Shown one piece after another: positions 21,263 through 32,158 of a DNA stretch of 64,000 bases (within the stretch, counting starts at the first letter, position 1; the number at the start of each line of letters is the position of its first letter). The translations under genes were made by a program, and so were the position numbers. The notes below the pieces were generated by a model, which did not search any database, was not told the origin of the DNA, and saw only the letters and a program-made list of their open reading frames with translations. The stretch comes from Nilaparvata lugens (Eukaryota; Arthropoda; Insecta; Hemiptera; Delphacidae), in contig NC_052516.1 of assembly GCF_014356525.2 (NCBI RefSeq), forward strand, positions 26,428,070 through 26,492,069, written 5' to 3'.

Positions 21263-21699
21263 AACGATAATATGAAAAGGGTTTGATGGTTTTGTGTTGT
21301 ACATCCCCATTAGATGGAATCGAATCCCAATAATTCAATTGTGCTTTAACCACCACCTCTCAATGGGACGAGTGTTTGTCCCAAGTGAGTTTGAATCGTT
21401 CATGAAGGGAGCTGGGAAAATTCAGTCAAGGGGACAGCGAGATGTATTTCACGATTTATAGCAGTGATTTGATAATGGTTGTTTGAACAATAATACTTTT
21501 TCTCTCTCATAGTATCATTTTGTTTGATTTATACAGATGTATGGTTGATTAGGGTTACAACACTTCATACATATATATTTTTTTTAATATGGATTTAAAT
21601 TTGAACTTTTTACTTTCTTGTTGGGTTTAATCTAATGTATGGGTAGTTTAATTCTCAGGGCCACCATCTCAGTTGAATACCTATCTTCGATTACTTGTA
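21263..21699. other. Intergenic, no gene seen
   Basis: Ordinary AT-rich sequence between a purine tract and a (TTTA)n tract. Confidence 0.5.
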
Positions 21700-21876
21700 G
21701 ATAATATTTATTTATTTATTTATTTTTTATTTATTTATTTATTTATTATTTATTATTTATTTATTTATTCATTTATTTATTTATTCATTTATTTATTTAT
21801 TTATTATTTATTATTTATTATTTATTTATTTTTTATTTATTTATTTATTTATTTTTTATTTATTTATTTATTTATT

Positions 21877-21908
<32 letters not shown>

Positions 21909-21935
21909 TTATTCATTTATTCATTTATTTATTAG
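21700..21935. repeat. (TTTA)n microsatellite with TTTAT/TTCAT variants
   Basis: About 235 bp of ATTT repeats. The 88-codon Tyr/Leu/Phe/Ile frame across it is an artefact. Immediately to the right, the minus-strand sequence ...GTTTGTGCTCACCTAATAAA enters the array, so the array probably grew from the A-rich tail of a minus-strand retroposon. Confidence 0.9.
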
Positions 21936-22761
21936 GTGAGCACAAACAATACAATGGTCGGAAAAGAAAAAAACAGGCTTAAAACTTCTTCAATTTCCCA
22001 ATTTAGTTTCAAATTGTCTACATATTATACATAGTTTATGACCATTTCAATTTCTACACCAAATCACAATCTGAAAATATAAATTAGAATAGACGAAAAT
22101 CTGGTGTGGCACACTCACACAACTTTCCTTGCCGTTATGAAAATTTATCACCTGACGCTAGTGTTCCCTCAAGTCTACTATTCAAAGATCCAAGCCAGCT
22201 GGTGACAGGACAATAACGCTGGAGACACACGAAGTCTGCTATCCCTTCATAGTGAATGATTCAATAGGATCAACAGTTGCCAACAGTTTGCAATTGAAAT
22301 AATAACATTTTCTCTAATTTCGAGCTTATTTTAAATTTTAGGCGAAAATTTTACTGGACATTAATTGTAGAGATTTTCATGCTTAATCTTTTCCACTTGG
22401 AATTTTTTGTTTGAATTGTATCTGAATCCTGATAATTGGGAATCTTAAATCAAACTTTGCATAGATGGGGCGGAGCTCCTGGAATTTTCACAGATATGGG
22501 ACTTGAGGCAGTTGATAGTGCTTATCAATGACTATTTTGGGTATTGATTTGATCAAAATCGTTCGAACCGTTTTCGAGAAAATCGCGAAAAACCCTGTTT
22601 TTGACAAAATTTTCGCCATTTTATCCGCCATCTTGAATTTAATTAGATCGAAATTGTTCGTATCGGATCCTTATATTGTAAGGACCTTAAGTTCCAAATT
22701 TCAAGTCGTTCCGTTAATTGGGAGATGAGATATAGTGTACACAGACGCACATACACTCTTA

Positions 22762-22928
22762 AGGTGCGTACAGATATACGCGCCGTGAACATTAGCAATT
22801 CACTTTTAATCAGCTGATGCCAAGCTTTTTATATCTATATCTTATACCGTTTCTGTAAAAATACAAATATAGTCAGATGATTAAAAGTGAATTGCTCATG
22901 TTCTCGGCGCGTATATCTGTACGCACCT
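22762..22928. mobile_element. MITE with AGGTGCGTACAGATATACGC termini
   Basis: AGGTGCGTACAGATATACGC, continuing GCCG, at 22762 is mirrored by GCGTATATCTGTACGCACCT ending at 22928. A further inverted pair, AATTCACTTTTAATCA/TGATTAAAAGTGAATT, sits inside, so most of the 167 bp folds back. It is inserted in the (CA)n-bearing repeat. ACACTC on both sides (22753 and 22931) could be a target duplication, though the CA-rich context makes this uncertain. Confidence 0.8.
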
Positions 22929-22933
22929 ACACA

Positions 22934-22989
<56 letters not shown>

Positions 22990-23014
22990 ACACACACAAC
23001 ACACACACACATAC
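22929..23014. repeat. (CA)n microsatellite
   Basis: About 85 bp of CA dinucleotides with minor interruptions. It belongs to the dispersed repeat around it. Thr/His and Cys/Val frames across it are artefacts. Confidence 0.95.
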
Positions 23015-23062
23015 AGACCAATACCCAAAAACCACTTTTTTGGACTCAGGGAAACAAGGAAA

Positions 23063-23630
23063 GCAAGAAATTCCAAATTTGGAGATTGATATTAAAACTT
23101 TCATATCATGGTCACATTAACTAGTTAGTCACATCTAGTTCATTTTGAGTTTAAAACAACAGCAGATCAACCTCTGTTCAAACTAAGATACTGCATATCA
23201 ACAATCAAGTTGATTAAGTACTAGATGAATTAATGAATAGGTGCATCTTTCTCTCTATCTTTCCTCAGGTGCATTCATCACTCAAAACAGTGAAATCATG
23301 TTTGCATTGAATGACGTTGAAGCCTGCTCTCTCTCCCGAAGTAATAAAAATGATTCTTAGTTCAATCATTGCACACATTATAAGAACCAGAGAAAACGTA
23401 TACGATTGTTGTATTCTATGATAAAAACTGAGGGCTCCTTAGTAGCTCAAATATAATCCTAGTTTAAACCATACCCTAAGAAAATTGAAATACATAACAA
23501 TGAATGTGGCCATAATTATCTTGATTGAACGTTCGATTAATTTAAGTTCAACTTGGTTTGAACTGAATCACATTATGATGAATGTGACCACAGCTTGATT
23601 CAACCCTGGATTAATTGAACTTCGGTTTAA
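23063..23630. other. Intergenic; GTTCAAACTAA/TTGAACTT-type words
   Basis: Between 23480 and 23640 several TTGATTGAACG, AACTTGGTTTGAACTGAA and TTAATTGAACTTCGGTTTAA words occur in both orientations, resembling the interior of 14494-14808. No complete element is delimited. Confidence 0.4.
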
Positions 23631-23637
23631 ACTTTAA

Positions 23638-23727
23638 ATGATAAAGACTAAGAAATTGTTAAAAAAACACAGATTTGAAAAAGTTAGATTTGAAATCTGT
23701 GGTTTTTTGACAATCTTAGTCTTTTTC
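23638..23727. mobile_element. Small palindromic element (AAAGACTAAGA...TCTTAGTCTTT)
   Basis: AAAGACTAAGAAATTGTTAA, then AAAAACACAGATTT, mirrors AAATCTGTGGTTTTTTGACA, then ATCTTAGTCTTT. The stem is about 34 bp around a short TTGAAAAAGTTAGATTTG spacer. A diverged relative is at 37050-37135. Confidence 0.75.
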
Positions 23728-25105
23728 ATTCAATATGAATAATTACCACAATATCAACTTCTCAACTACACAAAAAGTGAAAAAAGCTTGGTTTAAACTG
23801 CTTTCAATCATACTGAATTGTATTAGAGAGCAATTAAATCTTCTCTTAACTTATTTCAGCAGCATTTTCGATGAAGAATCCAGGCACAAAATCCGCTCCC
23901 TGAGTTTATCGGTCGAGACATCTTTGCAGGTAGGTGAATACTTGAGGCATGTTATAGCATACCTCCACTACATCAGTCGGGTATATCATATCCAAATAAC
24001 TTAATATTATCAGTTCCTCTCGTCTCAGCTCTGGATGAAATTTCAGAACAAAATCTCGATAAGCCATGCGTGGCACGAGTATAAGGTGTCATTGTTATCA
24101 TTTTATAAATCCGTGCGCTTCTAGGTTCAGTTTTCATGTGTTTATTCCTTATTTTCTACCCTTACTTCTAAGCTTTGATTGTTTCATATATTTTATAATG
24201 ATTTGCCTTTCCAAAATTCTCTACCTCTACGGTATTTGTTTGATATACTGTTAGTGATTTGCTTTCTCTTCTCAACTACTGTTTCTCCATCATCTTTTAA
24301 CTTCTAGATAATCCTTTACATCATAATTTTTCAAATCTGGGATTTCCTCTGCATAAAATTTCACTTTTCTGGTATTGCTGTAATCTAATTATATCTTATT
24401 CATTGATATTAATTTTATCTTATTAATCGTTTTAGTAATTAGTACATCCTCATCATCTTTCTATTACTTATTCTTCAGTCTCTTCCATCTTCAGCTCATT
24501 TCCCCTTCATTGTTATTTCCCTCATCGTTCAAATTTTTCATCATAATTCATATCCTCCTTGGCAATTATTGTATACGATTGATATCTTGAGCATGCTACA
24601 ATACAATCAAAAACTTTTCGATTGTAGCAAGTCTACGTTGTCATAGAAAATGTATTTTCTATGTAACTGGTTTTGGTTTATCTTATCTGATTGTATCTTG
24701 TATCTTATCATATTTGTATCATCCTCGTCTTCTTCCTATTAATTTCTCAATTTATCTCAATCTATACTCAGCTCATCTCCATTTCTCTCAAATTAGATCA
24801 ATTCAGAAGTACTAATATTATAATACTTCGAGTTTTCTCCCAACGATCAGTTATTGTGAGTCCTTAATACAATATCCTTTCTATGCATAAGCAACTGAAG
24901 GAACATGTTGAAAAGAGATCTCACTGGATATCTTGGTTAATTTATGGCGACTCTATTGGCTTTCCCCATATTGAATTAAGCATAGCACGAGTCTGTTTAT
25001 GGGATGCTTGCCCTCAAGGAATTCGAAGAGCGCCTAGGCTACTAAACGGTGAGACACTAATCTGTCTAGGATGGCGCCATTCATTTCAAAATCCAAACAT
25101 TTCTT
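23728..25105. other. Intergenic, no gene recognised
   Basis: Frames at 23735-24004 and 24066-24254 have no recognisable domain. The first 75 codons of the frame at 24883-25329 look less repetitive than most, but the frame ends in a Ser-run from a CTC microsatellite and matches nothing I know. Confidence 0.5.
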
Positions 25106-25108
25106 TTT

Positions 25109-25255
25109 TCTGTCTCCTCCCTATCCTCCTCCTCCACCAGCTTCTCCTCCTCTCCTCCTCCTCCTCCTCCTCCTCCTCCTCCTCCTCCTCCCACTCCTCC
25201 TCCTCCTCATCCTGTTTCTGTCTACCCCCTTCTACTTTTCTCTCATCACCTATCT
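25109..25255. repeat. (CTC)n polypyrimidine microsatellite
   Basis: CTC and TCC triplets, nearly pure between 25142 and 25212. Confidence 0.9.
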
Positions 25256-25371
25256 TTTATCTTCCTCCAACATCAAGTAGTCCAATCTATCCCTTCTACA
25301 AAAACTCAAAGTTTGTTTGCGTTTTTTAGAAAATTCCGAAGCAAGGATCACAAATTAGAAGCACGTGAGTT

Positions 25372-25640
25372 GGGTGCTGAGAAGGCAAAGGATGGAGAGA
25401 GAAAGAGGATGAGGATGGAGAAGAAGGAGTGGAAGGGTGCTAGGAAGGACGAAGATGGAGGGAGAACTCTTATGAAAATGGGTGGAGAGATGGAGAGTAA
25501 GAGTTTAATAACAGGGATGAAGTAGAAAAACTGAGTGACAAGGAATTGGTGTTGAAGATTAAAGAAAGAGAGAACAAGGATGAAAAGGGAAATCAAGGAA
25601 AATGGATGAGATAAGAGAGAGACAGTTACTAAGAGAGAGA
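25372..25640. repeat. GA-rich purine tract
   Basis: AGAGAAAGAGGATGAGGATG-type words on the plus strand. Lys/Glu-rich and Ser/Leu-rich frames here are artefacts. Confidence 0.7.
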
Positions 25641-25862
25641 TTGATTGATTGAGTACTTTATTTATGTAGATTAAAATATATACTGGCTTATACACTTATA
25701 TACAATAGCTATATCACAAAATATAAATTAAGAAAATAATTATTGAGCTGTATATGATATGAAAAAAAAACAATTTGTAATAACTATAGATAACATTGTT
25801 ATGCATCTACATAAATTGGCGGAGCTTTGGACATATCAATGTCCATTCTTTGGAAAGAATAT
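25641..25862 (-). repeat. Retroposon 3' end, minus strand, (CAAT)n tail
   Basis: ATTGATTGATTGAGTACTTT followed by ATTTATGTAGATT reads on the minus strand as AATCTACATAAATAAAGTAC, then TCAATCAATCAAT: an AATAAA-like signal followed by a tandem tail. The body, including ATGCATCTACATAAATTGGC near 25802, recurs in reverse at about 44420-44530. Confidence 0.6.
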
Positions 25863-25905
25863 TCGAAGTATTCTTCCCACTAACTCTCTACCAAACTCTC
25901 TACCA

Positions 25906-25945
25906 GAGAGAGAGAGAGAGGGAGTGAGAGAGTGAGAAGGAGTGA
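25906..25945. repeat. (GA)n microsatellite
   Basis: Uninterrupted AG dinucleotides for about 18 bp, then degenerate GAGTGAGAGAGTGAG. Confidence 0.85.
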
Positions 25946-26184
25946 AGTTGAGGTGAGTGTAAGAAAGAGAAGGAAGAAGAGGAGTCGTCTGGCACCTTAA
26001 ATATTTATCCTTTTTCTCTTGTAAAGATGGTCGTCTGTCTAGATTTAGTCGGATAATCTTTGGTTCTGCTTTGTTTTGGTTTCTTCACCTCTTACTCCTC
26101 CTCAGCCCCTCCTCCTCATCCTCCTCCTCCGCTACTTCTTCTTCCAAAATCTTTCTATTTTTTCTCTTGTTTTTCTTAGTATGC

Positions 26185-26210
26185 CACGTGTCTTATGTCG
26201 CTGTCACGTG
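26185..26210. promoter_or_regulatory. Paired CACGTG E-boxes
   Basis: CCACGTGTC (26184-26192) and TCACGTGTC (26204-26212) are exactly 20 bp apart, two helical turns on one face. The flanks CCACGTGTC and TCACGTGTC suit bHLH-PAS or USF-type factors. No adjacent gene is identified. Confidence 0.3.
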
Positions 26211-26289
26211 TCTCTAAATGCACCAGTGGAGATACAGATAACAACAAGAAATTGGGCATTATATCTTGTTATTTCTATGTTGCTTTGGG

Positions 26290-27260
26290 TAGATTAATTC
26301 AGTAGATTGGGAAATATCGTGATGGATGAGAATTTCTGCTATAAGTCTTGAAGTAATGGTTCTATCACTAATCAATATTGGATCAATTATTGTTATCAGC
26401 CAGTTTCAAAAGTTGAATGTCAATTCAAAATGGAATCATTACAAAATGATGTACACTATGATACAAATACAATAATTTTGACACAGTTTAGTTTCATATA
26501 CCTTGCTGTAATCAGGCCATTATTACCGCATTATTAGTGTATTGTAATTGCAAATATCAAAACTTGTTAGGACCAAAATCAAAAGTCTGAAGTAGTTGGA
26601 ATGCAAGACAGTATCACGTCAAAAAAAAATTAAATTTTAAGTTCACCAGAATAAAAGAGAAAGATAATAATCTATGACTCGAATATTCCGATAGATCAAG
26701 TGAAATTCCCATCGCAAGCACCTATCAATAATAACTTAGCTTCAGTGTGTAAAATGAGTGCCGGAAATTAGTTCTCATCTTATTGATTTTTATCATTGAA
26801 TGAATCAATATATATTATTTGATCTCTTGAATATTGAATGAATCAATATATATTATTTGATTGTTGAAAAATCGTGCTGTTCCGTCAAATAATTTCGCAA
26901 ATTATCCATTATTCTTGATATGTTTCATATGATATCATTCTAGTTTTGTCTTAAATATTATTCATTATTAACATCTAGATGTTAAATCACATCCAAACAT
27001 TCCATAATTCAATTTCTCCCACGCATTTCTTCACGTTTTCGATTCAATACTCCATTAATAAATTACAGACTCTCTGATATAAGTCACCACTCTTCCAATT
27101 GCCGAAACTATCCAATAATAACAAGCCAATTGGAATTGTTCATTAATCATTGTGAGATATATTCCACTATTGTCAAAATCAAGAAATCTTCCCAACTTTA
27201 TTCACCATTCCACCACATCATAGCACCACAATATGACTCACTACCATACACAGTAAGTAG
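26290..27260. other. Intergenic with one short duplication
   Basis: TTGAATGAATCAATATATAT continuing TATTTGAT occurs twice in tandem near 26796 and 26838. Nothing else is supported. Confidence 0.6.
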
Positions 27261-27264
27261 TAAA

Positions 27265-27385
27265 AACAAAATGTTTTGTTGAACAAGGAGAGTGAGTGTG
27301 AGAGAAGACGAGAAAAATAATGTTTTGTTAAACAAGGAGAGTGGTTAGGAGACGAGAGGAAGTATGTTTTGTTGAATAAGGAAGG
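27265..27385. repeat. Tandem repeat, ATGTTTTGTTGAACAAGGAG unit x 3
   Basis: ATGTTTTGTTGAACAAGGAG, ATGTTTTGTTAAACAAGGAG and ATGTTTTGTTGAATAAGGAA recur at about 45-50-bp spacing, separated by GAGACGAGA-like purine words. Confidence 0.8.
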
Positions 27386-27654
27386 AATGACAATAAAATA
27401 TATAATATATATGATAAAATATATAGGGATTATATTATGTATTTGCCGATGATCAACTGATTATTTAGTTGACTGAAAAATATTATACGTCTAAATTCTA
27501 CACAATAATTATCAATCTCTCAAATATTTTATACAAAAATTATACATCCACCATCCCGATAAAACCCTCCATCAACCACCCCACAGTTCCATTCCATCTC
27601 TCTCTCAAGTAACATCTTCACAGCTCTTTCTGAAACAGACGCCAACTGCTCCCG

Positions 27655-27800
27655 TTTGAACGCGATTGGTGCAAGCCAGACCCTCCAAGCCACTTGAACG
27701 AGTATTTATATGCGGGCCAGGCCTCAAGGGTCAGAGGGGCGGGGGCTCCGCCCCTCTGGGTGCTAATAGACCTACTTAGGGTGCTGGTGTAACCAACATC
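27655..27800 (+). promoter_or_regulatory. Possible core promoter (CCAAT, TATA-like, GC-rich hairpin)
   Basis: An inverted CCAAT box (GATTGGT, near 27665), a TATA-like TATTTATATG near 27702, and a GC-rich island with the hairpin GGGGCGGGGGCTCCGCCCCT (about 27735-27754) lie in promoter-like order in a local rise of G+C. GTAACC and GTTACGG words follow. No downstream coding exon is identified, so this may be a noncoding RNA promoter or just a GC-rich repeat end similar to 46959-47150. Confidence 0.3.
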
Positions 27801-27849
27801 TGTCCAAGTTTTCAGTTACGGTTTACTTCTTCACTAAAACGCCCCCTGG

Positions 27850-28235
27850 GTCAATTAAGGGCGGAATATACTCAAAAATATACGTGTATATTCTGTCCTA
27901 TATTGAAAAATATACCTACATACTGCCCCACACTTTATTCTGCTCTATATAAGAAATAAATGTATATAATTTCTAACACACCATTTTCCTCTATAAAAGA
28001 AATATATGAATATACTGCCTCATCATCCTGCTCTATATTTATAGGAAATATACGTATATACTACATCACACATCATCTTGCCCTATATATTACAAGCCTC
28101 ATCATCCTGCTCTATGTCGGAAATGTATGTATATATTTCCTCACCCATCATCTTCCCCTATAAAAGAAATATATGTATATGCTGCCTCACACATGATCCT
28201 GTTCTATATAAGGAGTATATGTATATAGTAACCAT
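27850..28235. repeat. Degenerate minisatellite, about 50-60-bp unit, 6-7 copies
   Basis: Each unit carries a CCTCATCATCCTGCTCTATA-like block followed by AGAAATATATGTATAT. Clear instances begin near 27930, 27985, 28020, 28070, 28100, 28140 and 28185. Two open frames of 67-78 codons across the array are repeat artefacts. Confidence 0.8.
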
Positions 28236-28384
28236 GATCACATTCATCCATGTCAAATTAGTCAGGCTACAAGTTATGAGCTGTTATATTTTACGCTGTG
28301 GGGAATTAGTCTGATAGGGTTGGGGTTGGTTTATTGTGGGTGTGATGGGTTTAGTGAGGTGTGAACTAAAAATGGCGAGAGTAA

Positions 28385-28445
28385 GAGAGAAAGAGAGATA
28401 TCTGAAGAGGATAAGAGAGAGAGAGAGTCAGAGAGAGTAACACCA
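28385..28445. repeat. (GA)n-rich microsatellite
   Basis: AGAGAGAAAGAGAGATATC followed by AAGAGAGAGAGAGAGTCAGA. Confidence 0.85.
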
Positions 28446-29362
28446 GAGACAAAAAATCTAATAAACTTAAACAGCATATTTACTGTATGGTAGCACTGAG
28501 TCGATAACAATAATATTATTATTATTATTGTTATTAGCGTATAGCATATATAGGCGCACACAAATATTTTTAGATACCTAGTCAAAGAAAATCTGGTCAT
28601 GAGACCAGACAATAATATTATAAATGGTGCACTGTATTCACAGATGTTCTTGAACTCTCCCATTATAAAATGTAAGAATATAAATATGTTGCATTTCCTA
28701 CTTTAATGCCAAATATTTCACATTTTATAAAAACATTATAGTTCGTGGTGATTTGGTATTTCTTGCTCAGATTCAGAAGAAATATATTTGTGATCCATGT
28801 TGTGGTTTTGGGTGGTAATATCTTCGATTTATGAGAAGAAGAGAATCAGAAAGGTTCGGGTCTACCGTTCCAGCTTCCTATGAACAATTGATAATTATTA
28901 TTAATTTGGGGCTTGATGGTGAGTAGAGTAAATGAAGGAGAAGATAAGTAATTAAAAAAAGGTAGAGGTGAGTAATTTAAGTAGAGCAAGCCATGATCAC
29001 ATTCGGTCGATCGATACATCAACCAAATTTGAAAAAAACAACTTCTCATTTATTTTAATATGTTGTAACCTTAACCTCCTCAAAATGTAACTCCCAAGAA
29101 CAAGTTGAGGACTGAAGAGTGACTACTGTAGGGATTACTTTTTCACAGAACGTGGAGGAATGCAAGGACAGGAGTTATTTCTCATATCTGATTGACTTAC
29201 TGCCTCTTGGATCGGTATCAAATTACAGATTATTTCCCATTGATAAAAGCAATCCAAGCGCATGCGCAGCGCAGGCATTTACATGCTTCGATGATCAGAT
29301 ATCCATTCCATCCACTCAAGTAGCTGCTCACCTCTCAAGATGTGCGTGAAGATTTCGCTTGT
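28446..29362. other. Intergenic, no gene seen
   Basis: It includes a short (ATT)n run near 28515. The frames here overlap on opposite strands and none is recognised. Confidence 0.5.
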
Positions 29363-29365
29363 TTT

Positions 29366-29612
29366 CCCTTTCTTCTTCTCCTTCTTCTTCTTCTCCTTCT
29401 TCTTCTTCTTCTTCTTCTTCTTCTTCTCCCATTCCTCTATACCTCCTTCTTCTACTTCTTCTTCTCCTTCTTCTCCTTCTTCTCCTCCTCATTCCTCTCC
29501 ACCTCCTTTTCCTTCTTTTCCTCCTCATTCTCCTTCTACTTTTTCTTCTTATTTTTCTTGTTCTTCTATTCTCTCCTTTTCTTCTTCATCTTGTTCTTCT
29601 TCTACCATTACT
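29366..29612. repeat. (CTT/CTC)n polypyrimidine tract
   Basis: TTC and CTC triplets for about 245 bp. Three overlapping plus-strand frames (95-152 codons) and a minus-strand Arg/Glu frame are artefacts. Confidence 0.9.
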
Positions 29613-30970
29613 ACTTCTTATTCATGATATTTTTGTTTTATTTTTCTCCTTCTTTGTCAACTCCTTCATCGCTACCTGCACTTTTCCCTCCAGCCTCTCC
29701 TTCTGATTTTGTCATTTCTTTTCTCCATCACTCTTTGGAAACAAGAGCATACTATATCTTCCTACACTTATGGGATAATATTCAGCTTGCAGAGCGTTGA
29801 GAGCGTTGAGAAGAAATTGGCTGTTCCTCAAATCACATCAATTTGATTTTCTAATTTTCTTTGTCTTCTAACAACTAAATGATTTTTATACTTGATGAAA
29901 AAACTGTAACACATTTTCACATAATATTATATTGGTTGAATAAACAGATTTCTGAAGGAATCACTTCATTTGTAAGCAACATAAGAACAAATAACAGAAA
30001 TAACATCTAAGAAACTACCGTTAAATATTTCAGTCAATTGGTTGGCAAATCTTAGTTTTTCGAAGCAGCTCAATCTCATTCAATTCAACAATTTACGTAA
30101 CTTATGTATCCTTCGGATAAAGCAATAAAATATCAGAACAGGCGTTAGCAACTCAACTCTTCCATTAGCTGGTCAATAAATTAGCACAAAGTACGGTTGG
30201 GTTGATCAATAATAATTATGCTCACAACAAGCTTCACTAATAGTGTTCAATTAAGGATAAATAATATTTGTAATGGACATGAATAATGAGCTCAATCAAA
30301 ACACTTCGCATTTGTCTAAAAAAAAAAAAATGTATCCCTCTATATCTTATAACCTGATTATATCATCTTAGCAACTTATAACAACCGAGTTACACCACCA
30401 TTCTAAAACCTAACCTCCCCAATGAAACTAATAATAATAATGATAATATATTCGACCAATCAACATACATTGTACAAAATATTTCAGAAAAAAACACTCT
30501 TAACTGGTGTAGCAAACACCTTCGCATGCACAATACCTTGTATATTATAAAGGAAACCCCCAAGGTAATCCTGTGTGGGGCCCTTCTTCATACTTTTATT
30601 CACAATAGAAAAAAAAATGAAGATAAGTAAAAATAAAATGAAAATATAGTCATACTTGGATATTAATTTATAATCTTGGTATCAAAAGTTACACTTTGCA
30701 AAAGATTTACGTATAGAGAAAATTAAATGTAGCCTATATCTTGTAACATGATTATCTATCATCTTAGCAACCTATAACAACCAAATTAGACCACCAATCT
30801 AACCGATTTTCAAACTCCACCTAAAACCCAACTTCCCCAATGAAACTATAATCTTAGTATCAAATATTCAACCATCCTGTTTTCAGACTCGCGGTTCCAA
30901 TAATGTTTTCCCAACTCTATTCATTCAATACCGCTTCCCTGTCTTCCTAAAACTCAATGTTCGTTATAGA
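29613..30970. other. Intergenic with a partial duplication
   Basis: Related blocks occur near 30362-30440 and 30752-30850 (ATCATCTTAGCAACTTATAACAACC... and ATCATCTTAGCAACCTATAACAACC..., each followed by AACTTCCCCAATGAAACTA-like text). They are an old duplication at about a 390-bp offset. Confidence 0.65.
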
Positions 30971-30977
30971 ATGTATA

Positions 30978-31086
30978 ATGTGTAACCTTATCTAAATTTG
31001 GGAAAGGAATAGCACAAGTTTACCTTATTTTTCCTCTCTCTTTCATTTTGATCATGTACTTATTGTATGAATCAATAAAGAATACC
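30978..31086 (+). repeat. Dispersed repeat / retroposon end (CTTATCTAAATTTGGGA type), copy 1
   Basis: CTTATCTAAATTTGGGAAAG, AATAGCACAAGTTTACC, TGATCATGTACTTATTGTAT and GAATCAATAAAGAATA match 52267-52375 in the same order. The closing AATAAAGAATA looks like a retroposon polyadenylation region. Confidence 0.7.
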
Positions 31087-31289
31087 TATACTGTAGAGTA
31101 TTTCAACTCAATGAAGTGTTGTTATATAAATATCAAGTATCTTGATAAATTGCTTTGTTTTTTTGTACCTATACTATACAGTTTTTTAGTGTATTATAGT
31201 ATCATCACAGGTAGGACTGGTTGTCTGTAGTATTATATTGGTACTACCAAGTAGTGTAGACCTATCGCTTTTTTGTATTCCGTGTATCA

Positions 31290-31700
31290 TCCTCCAAGAA
31301 ACAATGAATGGGATAGGATATACAGATCTACTATTGAACATCCTTGATATCCTAGGGAATTTATATGTGGTGCACCTCAAGGATCACATATTATATATCT
31401 ATATTCATACCATACTGTAGTAAACCATGAATGGGAGAGAAACATATCTATTATCCTGTTGAAGATATTTGATATATATGTTGTGCAACTAATGGTTCAC
31501 TGTAGTCTAGATATCCGAGGGAATTTATATGTGGTGCACCTTAAGGTTCACATATATTATATATCTATATTCATACCATACTGTACATAGTAAACAACCA
31601 TGAATGGGAGAGAATACCATTATCCTGTAGAAGATGTTTGATACCCTAGAAAATAATATATATATGTTGTGCAACTTATGGTTCACCATATCCTATATAA
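31290..31700. repeat. Tandem duplication, about 164-bp unit, 2.5 copies
   Basis: GGGAATTTATATGTGGTGCA starts at 31355 and again at about 31519. Each is followed by CATATTCATACCATACTGTA-like, CATGAATGGGAGAGAA and ATATATGTTGTGCAACT blocks. The sequence before the first unit (AACAATGAATGGGATAGG...CTAGG) is a weaker partial third copy. Short plus and minus frames in it are not genes. Confidence 0.85.
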
Positions 31701-32155
31701 TATCAGGTTACTTGAAGTGTTCTGTAGTACAATAGAAAAGGAGAATCACATACAAACATTTAGAGAAACGTCTCACGCATGCGCAAGGGTAGTCAGTGCC
31801 GGAAACCTGATCTAAGATATAAGCCTCCCCTCGATGATAGACGCGTTAAACGGTTTGGATTGTGTGGTAGACAAGGAGCACAATATTGTGCTCTGATTTT
31901 GCAACCGATGAGGCTATAATCTGACAAGATCTGAATGTTTCTGAGGTCGGAGTTGGAGGTTGGTGGAGATGTCAAACTGTTTCCTGGGAGAGGAAGAATC
32001 GTTAGCACAATCATTCTATCATAGAAAACGCATACAGGAATATGGTGTATGATACTATCAAATTCTCGTAAAATACTTGAAAATCTAAAAGTTTTGAGGA
32101 GAGTGTGTTCAATCAATTATTATGTTTAATAATTCTTATCAAGTTATTATAATTC
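31701..32155. other. Intergenic; GC-richer segment, function unknown
   Basis: 31780-31990 is GC-richer than its surroundings and holds the minus-strand frame at 31793-32116 (107 codons), which matches no family I know. No splice structure or start context supports it. Confidence 0.4.
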
Positions 32156-32158
32156 TTA

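Larger units (their letters stand above)
22099..23062 (-). repeat. Dispersed repeat, ACTTTCCTTGCC family, copy 2 (with nested MITE and (CA)n)
   Basis: It begins with AAATCTGGTGTGGCACACTC, the reverse complement of the right end of copy 1 (5642-6394). It continues with CACTATGAAGAGATAGCAGA-type and CGAGAAAATCGCGAAAAA blocks in reverse. It then reaches a (CA)n tract and AACCACTTTTTTGGACTCAG (about 23030-23050), corresponding to the left part of copy 1. The open frame at 22528-22728 is an accident of this repeat. Confidence 0.8.

Noticed and set aside
20027..21310. 427-, 265- and 228-codon minus-strand open frames
   Set aside because: They are Ser/Phe/Leu/Cys runs translated from (GAA)n/(GGA)n DNA, overlap each other in different frames, and contain no domain. 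Strand composition explains the lack of stops.
21673..21939. 88-codon Tyr/Leu/Phe/Ile frame
   Set aside because: Translation of (TTTA)n; not a membrane protein.
22528..22728. 66-codon frame
   Set aside because: Lies wholly within the ACTTTCCTTGCC dispersed repeat, and the corresponding frame is broken in the other copy.
22835..23120. His/Thr- and Cys/Val-repeat frames
   Set aside because: Translation of a (CA)n microsatellite inside a dispersed repeat.
24883..25329. 148-codon frame with a non-repetitive first half
   Set aside because: The first 75 codons match no family I know, and the rest is a CTC microsatellite. Insufficient support for a gene.
29340..29800. 95-, 115- and 152-codon plus-strand frames
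   Set aside because: They are products of a CTT/CTC microsatellite read in three frames.
31793..32116. 107-codon minus-strand frame next to the PIF-like element
   Set aside because: No similarity recognised and no start or splice evidence; left as an unassigned GC-richer segment.
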